A program made the position numbers and the translations under genes. A stretch of DNA of 58,598 bases, from positions 372-58,969 of the forward strand of contig NZ_DJFS01000020.1 of the NCBI RefSeq assembly GCF_002432125.1, read 5' to 3'. The notes under the pieces were generated by a model, which ran no database searches, was not told the DNA's origin, and was given only the letters and a program-made list of their open reading frames with translations. This DNA comes from Brevundimonas sp. UBA5866 (GTDB lineage Bacteria; Pseudomonadota; Alphaproteobacteria; Caulobacterales; Caulobacteraceae). Below are positions 27,046-36,285 of the stretch, one piece after another. Positions within the stretch are counted from its first letter, which is position 1, and every line of letters begins with the position of its first letter.

Positions 27046-28356
27046 ATGACGACGACGCGTGCCCTTCCTGTCCTTATAATCGGCGGTGGCTTTTCCGGTG
27101 CCATGCTGGCGGCCCGCCTTGCCGAAAAGGGTCAGGCCAGCACGGTGATCAACAGATCGGGCAGGCGGGGCCTCGGCGTCGCCTATTCCACCGTTGAGGA
27201 TGTCCACCGCCTTAATGTGCGAACCGCCAACATGGGTGCGCTGGCACACGATGTTGGCGATTTCGCCCGCTGGCTGGAACAACATCATCAGGCCCACGCT
27301 GACCCCGAAGGCTTTGCCCCGCGCCGCCTCTACGGGGCCTATGTGCAGCACCGACTGTCAGGGGTGGAGCAACAGCATCCCGATCTGATCCGCTGGATCG
27401 AGGGCGAAGCGGTCGGGATCGACGGCACCACGGTCCACCTGTCCGACGGGCGTTCGCTGGATGGCCGCGCTATCGTTCTGGCCAGCGGCAACCCGCCACC
27501 ACGCACGGGCCGCGACAACGACAGCCCGCGCCGCCTTGCCGATCCCTGGGCGGCCGGTGCGCTGAATAGAATAGCGCCCGACGACAACATCATGGTGCTG
27601 GGCACGGGCCTGACCATGGTGGACGTTTTTCTCAGTCTCGATGCCGCCGGATGGCAGGGCCGTGCCTTGGCCGTGTCACGCCGCGGCCTTGCCCCGCGTG
27701 CTCACATCTATGGCCACCACCGCGCTGCGTCTCTGCCCGACGCCGCGCTGAAAGGTCCGCTGTCACGCCGCCTCCGCGCCGCCCGCGACCTTGCCCGCTA
27801 TCATGACTGGCGCGACGTGATGGACGGTTACCGCCCGATCACCGCCCGCCTGTGGGAAGAGGCCACGGAAGACGAGCGAGGGCGCTTCCTGCGTCACCTG
27901 CGTCCTTGGTGGGACGTTCACCGCCACCGCATTGCACCGGACGTGGCCGAGGTCCTCTCCGGTCTGGAAAAGGCCGGACGTCTGGAAATCACGGCGGGCC
28001 GCCTCGGCAGGATAAGCGACCGCGACGGCGGACTGGACGTCGAATGGACACCGCGCGGCGGACAAGCTCCGCGCCGGGCCAGCGTCCAATGGCTGATCGA
28101 CTGCACGGGGCCCGGCCATGATCCGGCCCGCGATCCGCTGACCGCGCCTCTAATCGCTTCGGGCCGTCTGTCGGTCGATGCCTTGGGTCTTGGGCTTCGC
28201 GTGGCTCAGTCGGGACAGGCCATAGACAGGGATGGCACTGCCGATCCCGTCATCCATGTCCTTGGGCCACCCGCGCGCGGGGCCTTCTGGGAGACGATCG
28301 CCGTCCCCGATCTGAGGCAGAGGATCGAGGATATGTCGGATCGCCTTGGACGCTGA
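27046..28356 (+). CDS. FAD/NAD(P)-binding oxidoreductase-like protein
   Basis: A 436-residue protein with an N-terminal dinucleotide-binding fingerprint (VLIIGGGFSGAMLAARLAE, residues 9-27) and a second one near residue 183 (MVLGTGLTMVDVFLSL), typical of the FAD-NAD(P)-binding family related to hydroxylase-type flavoproteins. HRLNVRTANMGALAHDVGDF and the WLIDCTGPG segment fit that family. It starts 12 bases after manB and ends at a strong terminator, so it may be cotranscribed with manB. No substrate can be inferred. Confidence 0.8.
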   Translation: MTTTRALPVLIIGGGFSGAMLAARLAEKGQASTVINRSGRRGLGVAYSTVEDVHRLNVRTANMGALAHDVGDFARWLEQHHQAHADPEGFAPRRLYGAYVQHRLSGVEQQHPDLIRWIEGEAVGIDGTTVHLSDGRSLDGRAIVLASGNPPPRTGRDNDSPRRLADPWAAGALNRIAPDDNIMVLGTGLTMVDVFLSLDAAGWQGRALAVSRRGLAPRAHIYGHHRAASLPDAALKGPLSRRLRAARDLARYHDWRDVMDGYRPITARLWEEATEDERGRFLRHLRPWWDVHRHRIAPDVAEVLSGLEKAGRLEITAGRLGRISDRDGGLDVEWTPRGGQAPRRASVQWLIDCTGPGHDPARDPLTAPLIASGRLSVDALGLGLRVAQSGQAIDRDGTADPVIHVLGPPARGAFWETIAVPDLRQRIEDMSDRLGR

Positions 28357-28360
28357 AAAC

Positions 28361-28393
28361 AAAAAAGGGCGGCCCGCCAAGGCCGCCCTTTTC
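28361..28393. terminator. Bidirectional terminator between convergent genes
   Basis: AAGGGCGGCC (28365-28374) pairs with GGCCGCCCTT (28381-28390), flanked by A and T runs that serve either strand. It separates the flavoprotein gene from glmM. Confidence 0.92.
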
Positions 28394-28402
28394 TGTCGTT
28401 CA

Positions 28403-29749
28403 TCAGGCCTTTTCGACGGCCTCGGCCACGTCGTTGACCACCCGTTTGACAAGGGCCTCGTCGTCACCCTCAGCCATGACGCGGATCAGCTTCTCCGTGC
28501 CCGACTTGCGGACCAGAAGGCGGCCCGAGCCATTCAGTCGGGCCTCGGCATCAGCCATGACCTTCTTGACGTTCTCGGTTTCCAGCGGAGCCTCCGAGGT
28601 ATAGCGCACGTTCTTGAGCAGTTGCGGCACCGGCTCGAACTGGCGGGCCAGCTCGCTCATCGGCACACCGGCTTCCACCAGCACGGCCAGAACCTGAAGC
28701 GCCGCCATCAGGCCATCGCCCGTGGTGGCGTGGTCCTTCAGGATAATGTGGCCCGACTGTTCACCGCCGATGTTGAAGCCGCCCTGGCGCATGCGCTCCA
28801 TCACATAGCGGTCGCCCACCTTGGTACGCTCCAACGTCAAGCCCTCGGCCTTAAGGCGGCGCTCCAGCCCGAGATTGGACATGACCGTCGCCACCACGCC
28901 ATTGCCGTTCAGTCGGCCACGCTTGGCCCAGTCCAGACCGATCAGGGCCATGATCTGGTCGCCGTCGACCACATGGCCCTTTTCGTCGCAGATAATGACG
29001 CGGTCGGCATCGCCGTCCAGCGCGATGCCAATGTCGCAGCGATAGCGTTTAACCGCCTCGGACACGGTTTCGGGATGGGTGGAGCCGCATTCGGCGTTGA
29101 TGTTCAGGCCGTTCGGCTCGACCCCGACGGGGAATACCTCGGCACCCAATTCATAAAGGGTCGTCGGAGCCACGCGGTAGCCCGCGCCATTGGCGCAGTC
29201 GATGGCGACGCGCAGGCCCTTGAGGCTGAGGCGTTTGGGGAAGGCCTGTTTGGCGATTTCGATATAGCGCGGCGGGGCGTCATCGATGCGCTTGACGCGG
29301 CCGAGCTTGTTCGACGGCGCGAGGTTCTCGTTCAGAGCCTCGTCCATCATGGCCTCGATCTTCAGCTCGATCTCGTCCGACAGCTTGTAGCCGTCAGGGC
29401 CGAACAGCTTGATGCCGTTGTCGGCATAGTCGTTGTGCGAGGCCGAGATCATGATGCCGAGATCGGCACGCATGGAGCGGGTCATCATCGCCACGCCCGG
29501 CGTCGGCAGCGGCCCAAAGGTGCGCACGTCCATACCCACAGACGCCAGACCGGCCACCAACGCGGGCTCCAGCATATAGCCGGACAGGCGGGTGTCCTTG
29601 CCGATCACCACCAGATGGCGGCGGTCATCGCCGGTGCTGAACAGGCGGCCAGCCGCCAGACCAACGCGCAGGGCGACCTCGGCGGTCATCGGATAGGTAT
29701 TGGCGCGGCCACGGATGCCGTCGGTACCGAAATATTTTCTCTCGCCCAA
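28403..29749 (-). CDS. glmM: Phosphoglucosamine mutase
   Basis: A 448-residue GlmM converts glucosamine-6-phosphate to glucosamine-1-phosphate for UDP-GlcNAc, peptidoglycan and LPS. It begins ERKYFGTDGIRGRAN and has the phosphoserine loop MISASHNDYADNGIKLFG (Ser104), the metal loop DGDADR, the EQSGHIIL sugar loop and the RKSGTEKLIRVM phosphate loop. The only in-frame start near the conserved N-terminus is TTG at 29749; an ATG a few bases upstream is in another frame. It is divergent from glmS, which makes its substrate, so the pair shares a 173-base control region. Confidence 0.97.
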   Translation of the reverse strand: MGERKYFGTDGIRGRANTYPMTAEVALRVGLAAGRLFSTGDDRRHLVVIGKDTRLSGYMLEPALVAGLASVGMDVRTFGPLPTPGVAMMTRSMRADLGIMISASHNDYADNGIKLFGPDGYKLSDEIELKIEAMMDEALNENLAPSNKLGRVKRIDDAPPRYIEIAKQAFPKRLSLKGLRVAIDCANGAGYRVAPTTLYELGAEVFPVGVEPNGLNINAECGSTHPETVSEAVKRYRCDIGIALDGDADRVIICDEKGHVVDGDQIMALIGLDWAKRGRLNGNGVVATVMSNLGLERRLKAEGLTLERTKVGDRYVMERMRQGGFNIGGEQSGHIILKDHATTGDGLMAALQVLAVLVEAGVPMSELARQFEPVPQLLKNVRYTSEAPLETENVKKVMADAEARLNGSGRLLVRKSGTEKLIRVMAEGDDEALVKRVVNDVAEAVEKA

Positions 29750-29922
29750 AGGCGCATTCCTTCACTGGCGGGATTACGGAAACCTTCCGAAACCCATTTT
29801 TTGATGCCGGATGAGCGCACAATGCTTATGTGCCAAGCTCAAAGGCGAAAGCTGAACCTTCTCGCTTACCTCAAACTGGGCCCCCGACGCAAAACCGGAC
29901 CCACTTTTGTCGGAGTACAACT

Positions 29923-31737
<1,815 letters not shown>

Positions 31738-31754
31738 TCGATGAACCTCCCCTG

Positions 31755-31783
31755 CAAACGGCAGTTTAGCTAACTGCCGTTTG
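31755..31783. repeat. 12-bp perfect inverted repeat between glmS and galU
   Basis: CAAACGGCAGTT (31755-31766) and AACTGCCGTTTG (31772-31783) form a perfect palindrome with a 5-base spacer. No T run follows on either strand, so it is a weak terminator at best and could be an operator. Confidence 0.65.
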
Positions 31784-31839
31784 ACGGAGGCCAGAATGCC
31801 CCTATGACTGGCACCATCATAGGCTGATCTGGATTGTCC

Positions 31840-32718
31840 ATGTCGAGTTCACACGCCCGCCTTCGCAAGGCGGTTTTGCCCGTTGCCGGTCTGGGGACGC
31901 GCGTCCTTCCCGGCACCAAGACCACCCCGAAGGAGCTGCTGAACGTCGTGGACAGGCCCATCCTGTCCTACATCGTCGAAGAGGCGCGCGAGGCAGGGAT
32001 CGAGCATATCGTCTTCGTCACCGGCCGCGCCAAACAGGCCATCGAGGACTATTTCGACCATCAGGTCGAACTGGAAGCCCAGCTTGAGGCCAAGGGCAAG
32101 ACCGACATCCTCGACGTGATGAACGGCGAGCTGGCCCGTGCGGGCGAGATGAGCTTCACCCGCCAGATGAAGCCCAAGGGCCTGGGCCACGCCATCTGGT
32201 GCGCGCGCGACATCATCGGTCACGAGCCGTTCGCCGTCATCCTTCCCGACGTCATCGTCGACAGCCAGCCCGGTGCCCTGAAGCAATTGGCCGAGGTGTA
32301 CGAAGAGGTGGGCGGCAATGTCATCGGCGTCGAGCAGGTGCCCGAGGAACAGACCCACAAATACGGCATCGTCGATCCCGCCAGCCGCGATGGCCGACGC
32401 ATTGCCATGAAGGGAATGGTCGAGAAACCGGCCAAGGGTACCGCGCCCTCCAACCTTTCGATCTCGGGCCGCTATATCCTGCAGCCCGAAATCTTCGACC
32501 TTCTGGCAACGCAGGAAGCCGGTGCGGGCGGCGAGATCCAGCTGACCGACGCAATGGCCCGCCTGATGTCGGATCAAGACTTTACTGCCTATGAGTACGA
32601 AGGCGTGACCCACGACTGCGGCGACAAGATCGGTCTGCTGCGGGCCAATGTGGCACTGGCCCTGAAACGCCCCGATCTGGGCCAGGCCGCGCGCGAAGCC
32701 ATCGAGGCCCTGCTGTAA
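31840..32718 (+). CDS. galU: UTP-glucose-1-phosphate uridylyltransferase
   Basis: A 292-residue GalU makes UDP-glucose from UTP and glucose-1-phosphate. The nucleotide loop is AVLPVAGLGTRVLPGTKTTPKELL (given in parts: AVLPVAGLGTRVLPGTK, then TTPKELL), with ILPDVIVD and MVEKPAKGTAPSNLSISGRY later. The ATG at 31840 is preferred to an in-frame TTG at 31834. The next gene, sqdB, uses UDP-glucose as its substrate, which gives the pair a direct metabolic link. Spacing to sqdB is 33 bases. Confidence 0.96.
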   Translation: MSSSHARLRKAVLPVAGLGTRVLPGTKTTPKELLNVVDRPILSYIVEEAREAGIEHIVFVTGRAKQAIEDYFDHQVELEAQLEAKGKTDILDVMNGELARAGEMSFTRQMKPKGLGHAIWCARDIIGHEPFAVILPDVIVDSQPGALKQLAEVYEEVGGNVIGVEQVPEEQTHKYGIVDPASRDGRRIAMKGMVEKPAKGTAPSNLSISGRYILQPEIFDLLATQEAGAGGEIQLTDAMARLMSDQDFTAYEYEGVTHDCGDKIGLLRANVALALKRPDLGQAAREAIEALL

Positions 32719-32751
32719 AACCCCTCTTCCCCCCGAGACGGAGTGTTGTCG

Positions 32752-33957
32752 ATGCGTGTGATGATCCTTGGCGGAGACGGCTTCTGCGGCTGGCCCACGG
32801 CGCTACACCTGTCGGACAGGGGCTGGGATGTGCTGATCGTCGACAACCTCAGCCGCCGGAACATCGACAATGAGTTGGGCGTCCGGTCGCTGACGCCCAT
32901 CACCTCCATCCACGACCGCATCAGGGCGTGGAAAGAGGTGTCGGGACGGACCATCGCGTATGAAAACCTGACGGTCGGCAAGGACTATGAGCGCCTGCTG
33001 GGTCTGCTGAAGTCGTGGAAGCCGGACAGCATCGTCCATTTTGCCGAACAGCGCGCCGCCCCCTATTCGATGAAGTCGGCGCGGCACAAGCTGTACACCG
33101 TCGACAACAACCTGAACGCCACCAACCACCTGCTGGCGGCCATTGTGGACAGCGGGCTGGACATCCATCTGGCCCACCTCGGGACGATGGGCGTCTATGG
33201 CTATACGACGGCTGGGCTGAAGATCCCCGAGGGCTATCTGAAGGTGACGGTGGATACCGACTTCGGCCCCACCGAGCAGGAAATCCTGTTCCCGCCGAAC
33301 CCCGGCAGCATCTATCACATGACCAAGACGCAGGACGCCCTGCTGTTCCAGTTCTACGCCAAGAACGACCGGCTTCGGATCACCGACCTGCATCAGGGCA
33401 TCGTCTGGGGCGCCCAGACCGAACAGACCCGCCGTGACGAGCGGCTGATCAACCGTTTCGACTATGACGGCGACTATGGCACCGTACTGAACCGCTTTTT
33501 GATGCAGGCGGCGGTCGGCTATCCGCTGACGGTCCACGGATCGGGCGGGCAGACGCGGGCCTTCATCCATATCCAGGACACGGTGCGCTGTGTGGAACTG
33601 GCGCTGAACAATCCGCCCGCGCGCGGGGACCGCGTCAAAATCCTGAACCAGATGACCGAAAGCCGCCGCGTGCGCGATCTGGCACAGATGGTGGCCGACA
33701 TGACCGGCGCCACCATCGCCAACCTGCCCAATCCACGTCAGGAAGCCGACGAGAACGATCTGGTCGTGGCCAATGACGGGTTCAAGGCACTGGGCCTTGA
33801 TCCGGTGACGCTGGAACAGGGGCTCATGAACGATGTGACCGAAGTGGCCCGCCGCTATGCCGACCGCTGCGATCTATCCAAAATCCCTTGCGTGTCGGCA
33901 TGGAACGAACAGCGGGCCAAAGCACTGGAACAGGGCAGCTCGACCGTATTAGGCTGA
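32752..33957 (+). CDS. sqdB: UDP-sulfoquinovose synthase (sulfolipid biosynthesis)
   Basis: A 401-residue SDR-type enzyme that joins UDP-glucose and sulfite to give UDP-sulfoquinovose, the head-group donor of sulfoquinovosyl diacylglycerol. It closely follows plant SQD1: GGDGFCGWPTALHLS (NAD loop), RRNIDNELGVRSLTPI, SIHDRIRAWK, HFAEQRAAPYSM, LGTMGVYG and LNRFLMQAAVGYPLTVHG. Catalytic candidates are Thr145, Tyr188 and Lys192 (YHMTK). The ATG at 32752 has GGAG upstream. No sulfoquinovosyltransferase (SqdX/SqdD) is in the window. Brevundimonas species are reported to contain this sulfolipid, which supports the taxonomic guess. Confidence 0.93.
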   Translation: MRVMILGGDGFCGWPTALHLSDRGWDVLIVDNLSRRNIDNELGVRSLTPITSIHDRIRAWKEVSGRTIAYENLTVGKDYERLLGLLKSWKPDSIVHFAEQRAAPYSMKSARHKLYTVDNNLNATNHLLAAIVDSGLDIHLAHLGTMGVYGYTTAGLKIPEGYLKVTVDTDFGPTEQEILFPPNPGSIYHMTKTQDALLFQFYAKNDRLRITDLHQGIVWGAQTEQTRRDERLINRFDYDGDYGTVLNRFLMQAAVGYPLTVHGSGGQTRAFIHIQDTVRCVELALNNPPARGDRVKILNQMTESRRVRDLAQMVADMTGATIANLPNPRQEADENDLVVANDGFKALGLDPVTLEQGLMNDVTEVARRYADRCDLSKIPCVSAWNEQRAKALEQGSSTVLG

Positions 33958-33986
33958 GCGAACGATTTCGAGAGGCCCAATCCCCC

Positions 33987-34859
33987 ATGTCGACCACACT
34001 GCCAATCCTGCTGATCTTTGGCGCGGGCTATGTCGGTGAGGCTGTAGGGGATGAAGCCCTGAAACGCGGCTGGCAGGTTATCGCCACATCGCGCAGGCCC
34101 GAACGGCGCGAGGCGCTGTCGGCCAAGGGTTTTACCGCCATCGATCCTCGGGATGCCGAGGCCCTGTCGCGCGCGGGCGCTGCGGCTACGCATATTCTTG
34201 TCACGACGCCACCGGATGCGCAGGGATGCCCAGCCCTGAATGCCCTGTCGCATCTAAAGGCCGCCGAGGTATGGCCCGACTGGATCGGCTATATTTCCTC
34301 CACCTCGGTCTATGGAGATCGCCAGGGGGGCTGGGCCTTCGAAGGCGACGCCCTGAATGCCGCCAGTCTGGAAGGAGCCCGCCGTGTCCGCGCCGAGCGC
34401 GACTGGCTGGATGGGGCCCGCGGCATGGGTCTGACGGTACAGATTTTCCGTCTGCCGGGCTTTTACGGACCCGGAAACAACATTCTGGAGCGCCTGAAGG
34501 CCGGACGCGCCAAACGGGTGCGCAAACCCGGGCAGATCTTCAACCGCGTCCATATTTCAGATGTCGTCTCAGGCCTGTTTGCCTCTATGGCCGCCCCCCG
34601 TCCGGGCGCTATCTACAACCTGACCGATGACGAGCCCGCCCCCGCCCACGAAATCACCGAATGGGCCGCGCACCGTCTGGGTCTCCCCCTGCCGCCGGAA
34701 GTCGATCTGGACGACCCGAGCGTCAGCGACGGCATGCGCCGGTTTTACCTCGACTCCAAACGCATCTCGAATGCGCGGGCAAAGGCGGAGCTGGGATGGC
34801 GTCCGCGTTATCCCTCCTACCGCGAGGGGCTGGAAAGCCTGATCGCCGGTGCGGAATGA
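33987..34859 (+). CDS. NAD-dependent epimerase/dehydratase (SDR) family protein
   Basis: A 290-residue atypical SDR with GAGYVGEAVGDEALKRGW as the nucleotide loop, ISSTSVYGDRQGGW for the Ser/Tyr region, and RLPGFYGPGNN and HISDVVSGLF further on. It resembles YeeZ-like nucleoside-diphosphate-sugar epimerases. The catalytic YxxxK is not obvious in its classical form, so redox activity is uncertain. It begins 29 bases after sqdB and runs the same way, so it may belong to the galU-sqdB operon. The ATG at 33987 gives the usual short N-terminus. Confidence 0.82.
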   Translation: MSTTLPILLIFGAGYVGEAVGDEALKRGWQVIATSRRPERREALSAKGFTAIDPRDAEALSRAGAAATHILVTTPPDAQGCPALNALSHLKAAEVWPDWIGYISSTSVYGDRQGGWAFEGDALNAASLEGARRVRAERDWLDGARGMGLTVQIFRLPGFYGPGNNILERLKAGRAKRVRKPGQIFNRVHISDVVSGLFASMAAPRPGAIYNLTDDEPAPAHEITEWAAHRLGLPLPPEVDLDDPSVSDGMRRFYLDSKRISNARAKAELGWRPRYPSYREGLESLIAGAE

Positions 34860-34890
34860 AAAAGGCCGGAGCATCCGCTCCGGCCTTTGA
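34859..34890. terminator. Bidirectional terminator between convergent genes
   Basis: AAAGGCCGGAGC (34861-34872) pairs with GCTCCGGCCTTT (34877-34888) over a 4-base loop. Confidence 0.9.
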
Positions 34891-34911
34891 TCTTTCAGGC
34901 GTGTGTCCGGC

Positions 34912-35535
34912 TCAGAACGGCAGGATGTTACGCTGGCGGCTGTAGCTCATGGTGCCGACATTGGCACCCAGACGCAGGCCCACGCCGGTGCGCACCGGCG
35001 CCAGGACGATACCGTCCGCACGCTGGTAGTTCACGCCCAGACCGGCCACGGCATACGCCGAGCCTTCGACGCCCGGATAGCGGCGGTAAAGCATGTCGGG
35101 GTGATAGAGGCCATACACGAGGGTAAAGACGCGGCTGGCATTGCCACCCCAGTCCCAACCGATGGACGCGCCCTGCCAGAAAACTTCCTGCGAGGCCGAC
35201 ATATCCTTCATGTGCAGGGCACCACGGCCATAGCGAAGACCGGCCACCACGGCACCGGCGGCTTCCTCACCGGCGATATAGGCCGTCGGCGCACCGCCCT
35301 GATCGGCAAAGATACGCTCGATGGCACCGCCGATGGCCTCCGAGGCGATACCCAGTTCGCGCGAACCCGCCGCGACCAGTTCGTCAAACGTATAGGCCTG
35401 GGCCGTCTGGTCCGAGGCAATCGGATAGTTCGGATTATTCGCCTGACCACGAGAGGCACAGGCACCCAGCCCCATCGGCAGGGCACTGGCAGCAGCAAGA
35501 CCGAGGCTGGTGCGGATCAATTGGCGGCGTTGCAT
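34912..35535 (-). CDS. DUF1134 (EipA-like) envelope protein
   Basis: A 207-residue exported protein whose C-terminal part (about residues 60-205) matches DUF1134, the family of EipA, an envelope-integrity protein described in Brucella. Visible features are an N-terminus with RRQLIRTSLGL and a lipobox-like GLGAC, then GGAPTAYIAGEEAAGAVVAG, LHMKDM, WQGASIGWDWGGNASRVFTL, LVYGLY and RRYPGVEGSAYAVAG. The fold is a small beta barrel in the periplasm, required for envelope stress resistance in Brucella. The ATG at 35535 is preferred to the longer frame to 35637, which has no signal at its start. Confidence 0.85.
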   Translation of the reverse strand: MQRRQLIRTSLGLAAASALPMGLGACASRGQANNPNYPIASDQTAQAYTFDELVAAGSRELGIASEAIGGAIERIFADQGGAPTAYIAGEEAAGAVVAGLRYGRGALHMKDMSASQEVFWQGASIGWDWGGNASRVFTLVYGLYHPDMLYRRYPGVEGSAYAVAGLGVNYQRADGIVLAPVRTGVGLRLGANVGTMSYSRQRNILPF

Positions 35536-35675
35536 GTCGTCAAACTCCCGAAGGCTGGACGGTTGCCCGATGCGTCGGGCGGATGGAGGAACCGTCACGA
35601 CCTTTTGCGGCAGACTTGGGGCTTTAGGGTTAACCAATCATTGCAATCACAGATTTCGACCCACTAAACACATGA

Positions 35676-35705
35676 AAAAGGACGCAAAGCCTTCGCCTTG
35701 CGTCC
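35676..35705 (-). terminator. Terminator after the UPF0114 gene
   Basis: GGACGCAA (35680-35687) pairs with TTGCGTCC (35698-35705), and the minus strand continues into TTTTT. Confidence 0.85.
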
Positions 35706-35731
35706 CTTGAACTGTTCTTCAGCCGCTGGAA

Positions 35732-36283
35732 TCAGTGCTTGTCGGTTTTGGAAGCGATCCAGTCCATCACCGCCAACAACACACCCGAGCTGACGAATGT
35801 AAGGTGGATGATGACGCCCCACATCAGCGAGGCTTCGTCCACCACATGACCCGGCTTGCCGAGGTTCATGAAGGCCTTGAGCAGGGAGATGGCCGAGATC
35901 GCCACGATGGAGGCGATCAGCTTCATCTTCAGGCCCGAGAAGTCCACCGTGCCCATCCACGGCGGACGGTCCACGTGGTTCTCGTCCAGATCCAGCTTGG
36001 AGACGAAATTCTCATAGCCGGAATAGATGACGATCAGCAGCAAATTGCCCGCCAGAGACAGGTCAACAAGGCTGAGGATGGCAAGGATCGCCGTGTCCGC
36101 CGTCATATGGCCTTCGCCAAAAACAAAGGCCTGCGGCAGGAAGTGGACCACTTCCTGCACAAACACCGACAGCAGCATAATCAACGCCAGCACCAGCCCC
36201 AGATAGAAGGGGGCCATCAGCCAGCGGGCACGGAACAGGTTCCGCTCGAAGGCGGTTTCCGCCCACGGTTTGTTCTCCGACAT
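35732..36283 (-). CDS. UPF0114 (YqhA-like) membrane protein
   Basis: A 183-residue inner-membrane protein. It has four likely membrane segments: about 22-44 (WLMAPFYLGLVLALIMLL), 62-88 (TAILAILSLVDLSLAGNLLL), 118-138 (LIASIVAISAISLLKAFM) and 153-175 (LMWGVIIHLTFVSSGVLLAV). The RARWLMAPFYLGLV start and the SGYENFVSKLD loop are diagnostic of the UPF0114 (TIGR00645) family. Function is unknown. It begins only 2 bases after the pheT stop, so it is the last gene of the phe operon. Confidence 0.9.
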   Translation of the reverse strand: MSENKPWAETAFERNLFRARWLMAPFYLGLVLALIMLLSVFVQEVVHFLPQAFVFGEGHMTADTAILAILSLVDLSLAGNLLLIVIYSGYENFVSKLDLDENHVDRPPWMGTVDFSGLKMKLIASIVAISAISLLKAFMNLGKPGHVVDEASLMWGVIIHLTFVSSGVLLAVMDWIASKTDKH

Positions 36284-36285
36284 AC

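Noticed and set aside
25432..27351. Long open frame opposite the phosphomannomutase gene
   Set aside because: It overlaps a complete conserved gene and translates to a His/Gly/Gln-rich product without motifs.
29750..29922. glmS ribozyme or other riboswitch before glmS
   Set aside because: No ribozyme-like core could be seen in the 173-base gap, and that ribozyme is known mainly from Gram-positive bacteria.
34912..35637. Longer DUF1134 protein from 35637
   Set aside because: The extra 34 residues precede a clean export signal that needs to be N-terminal.
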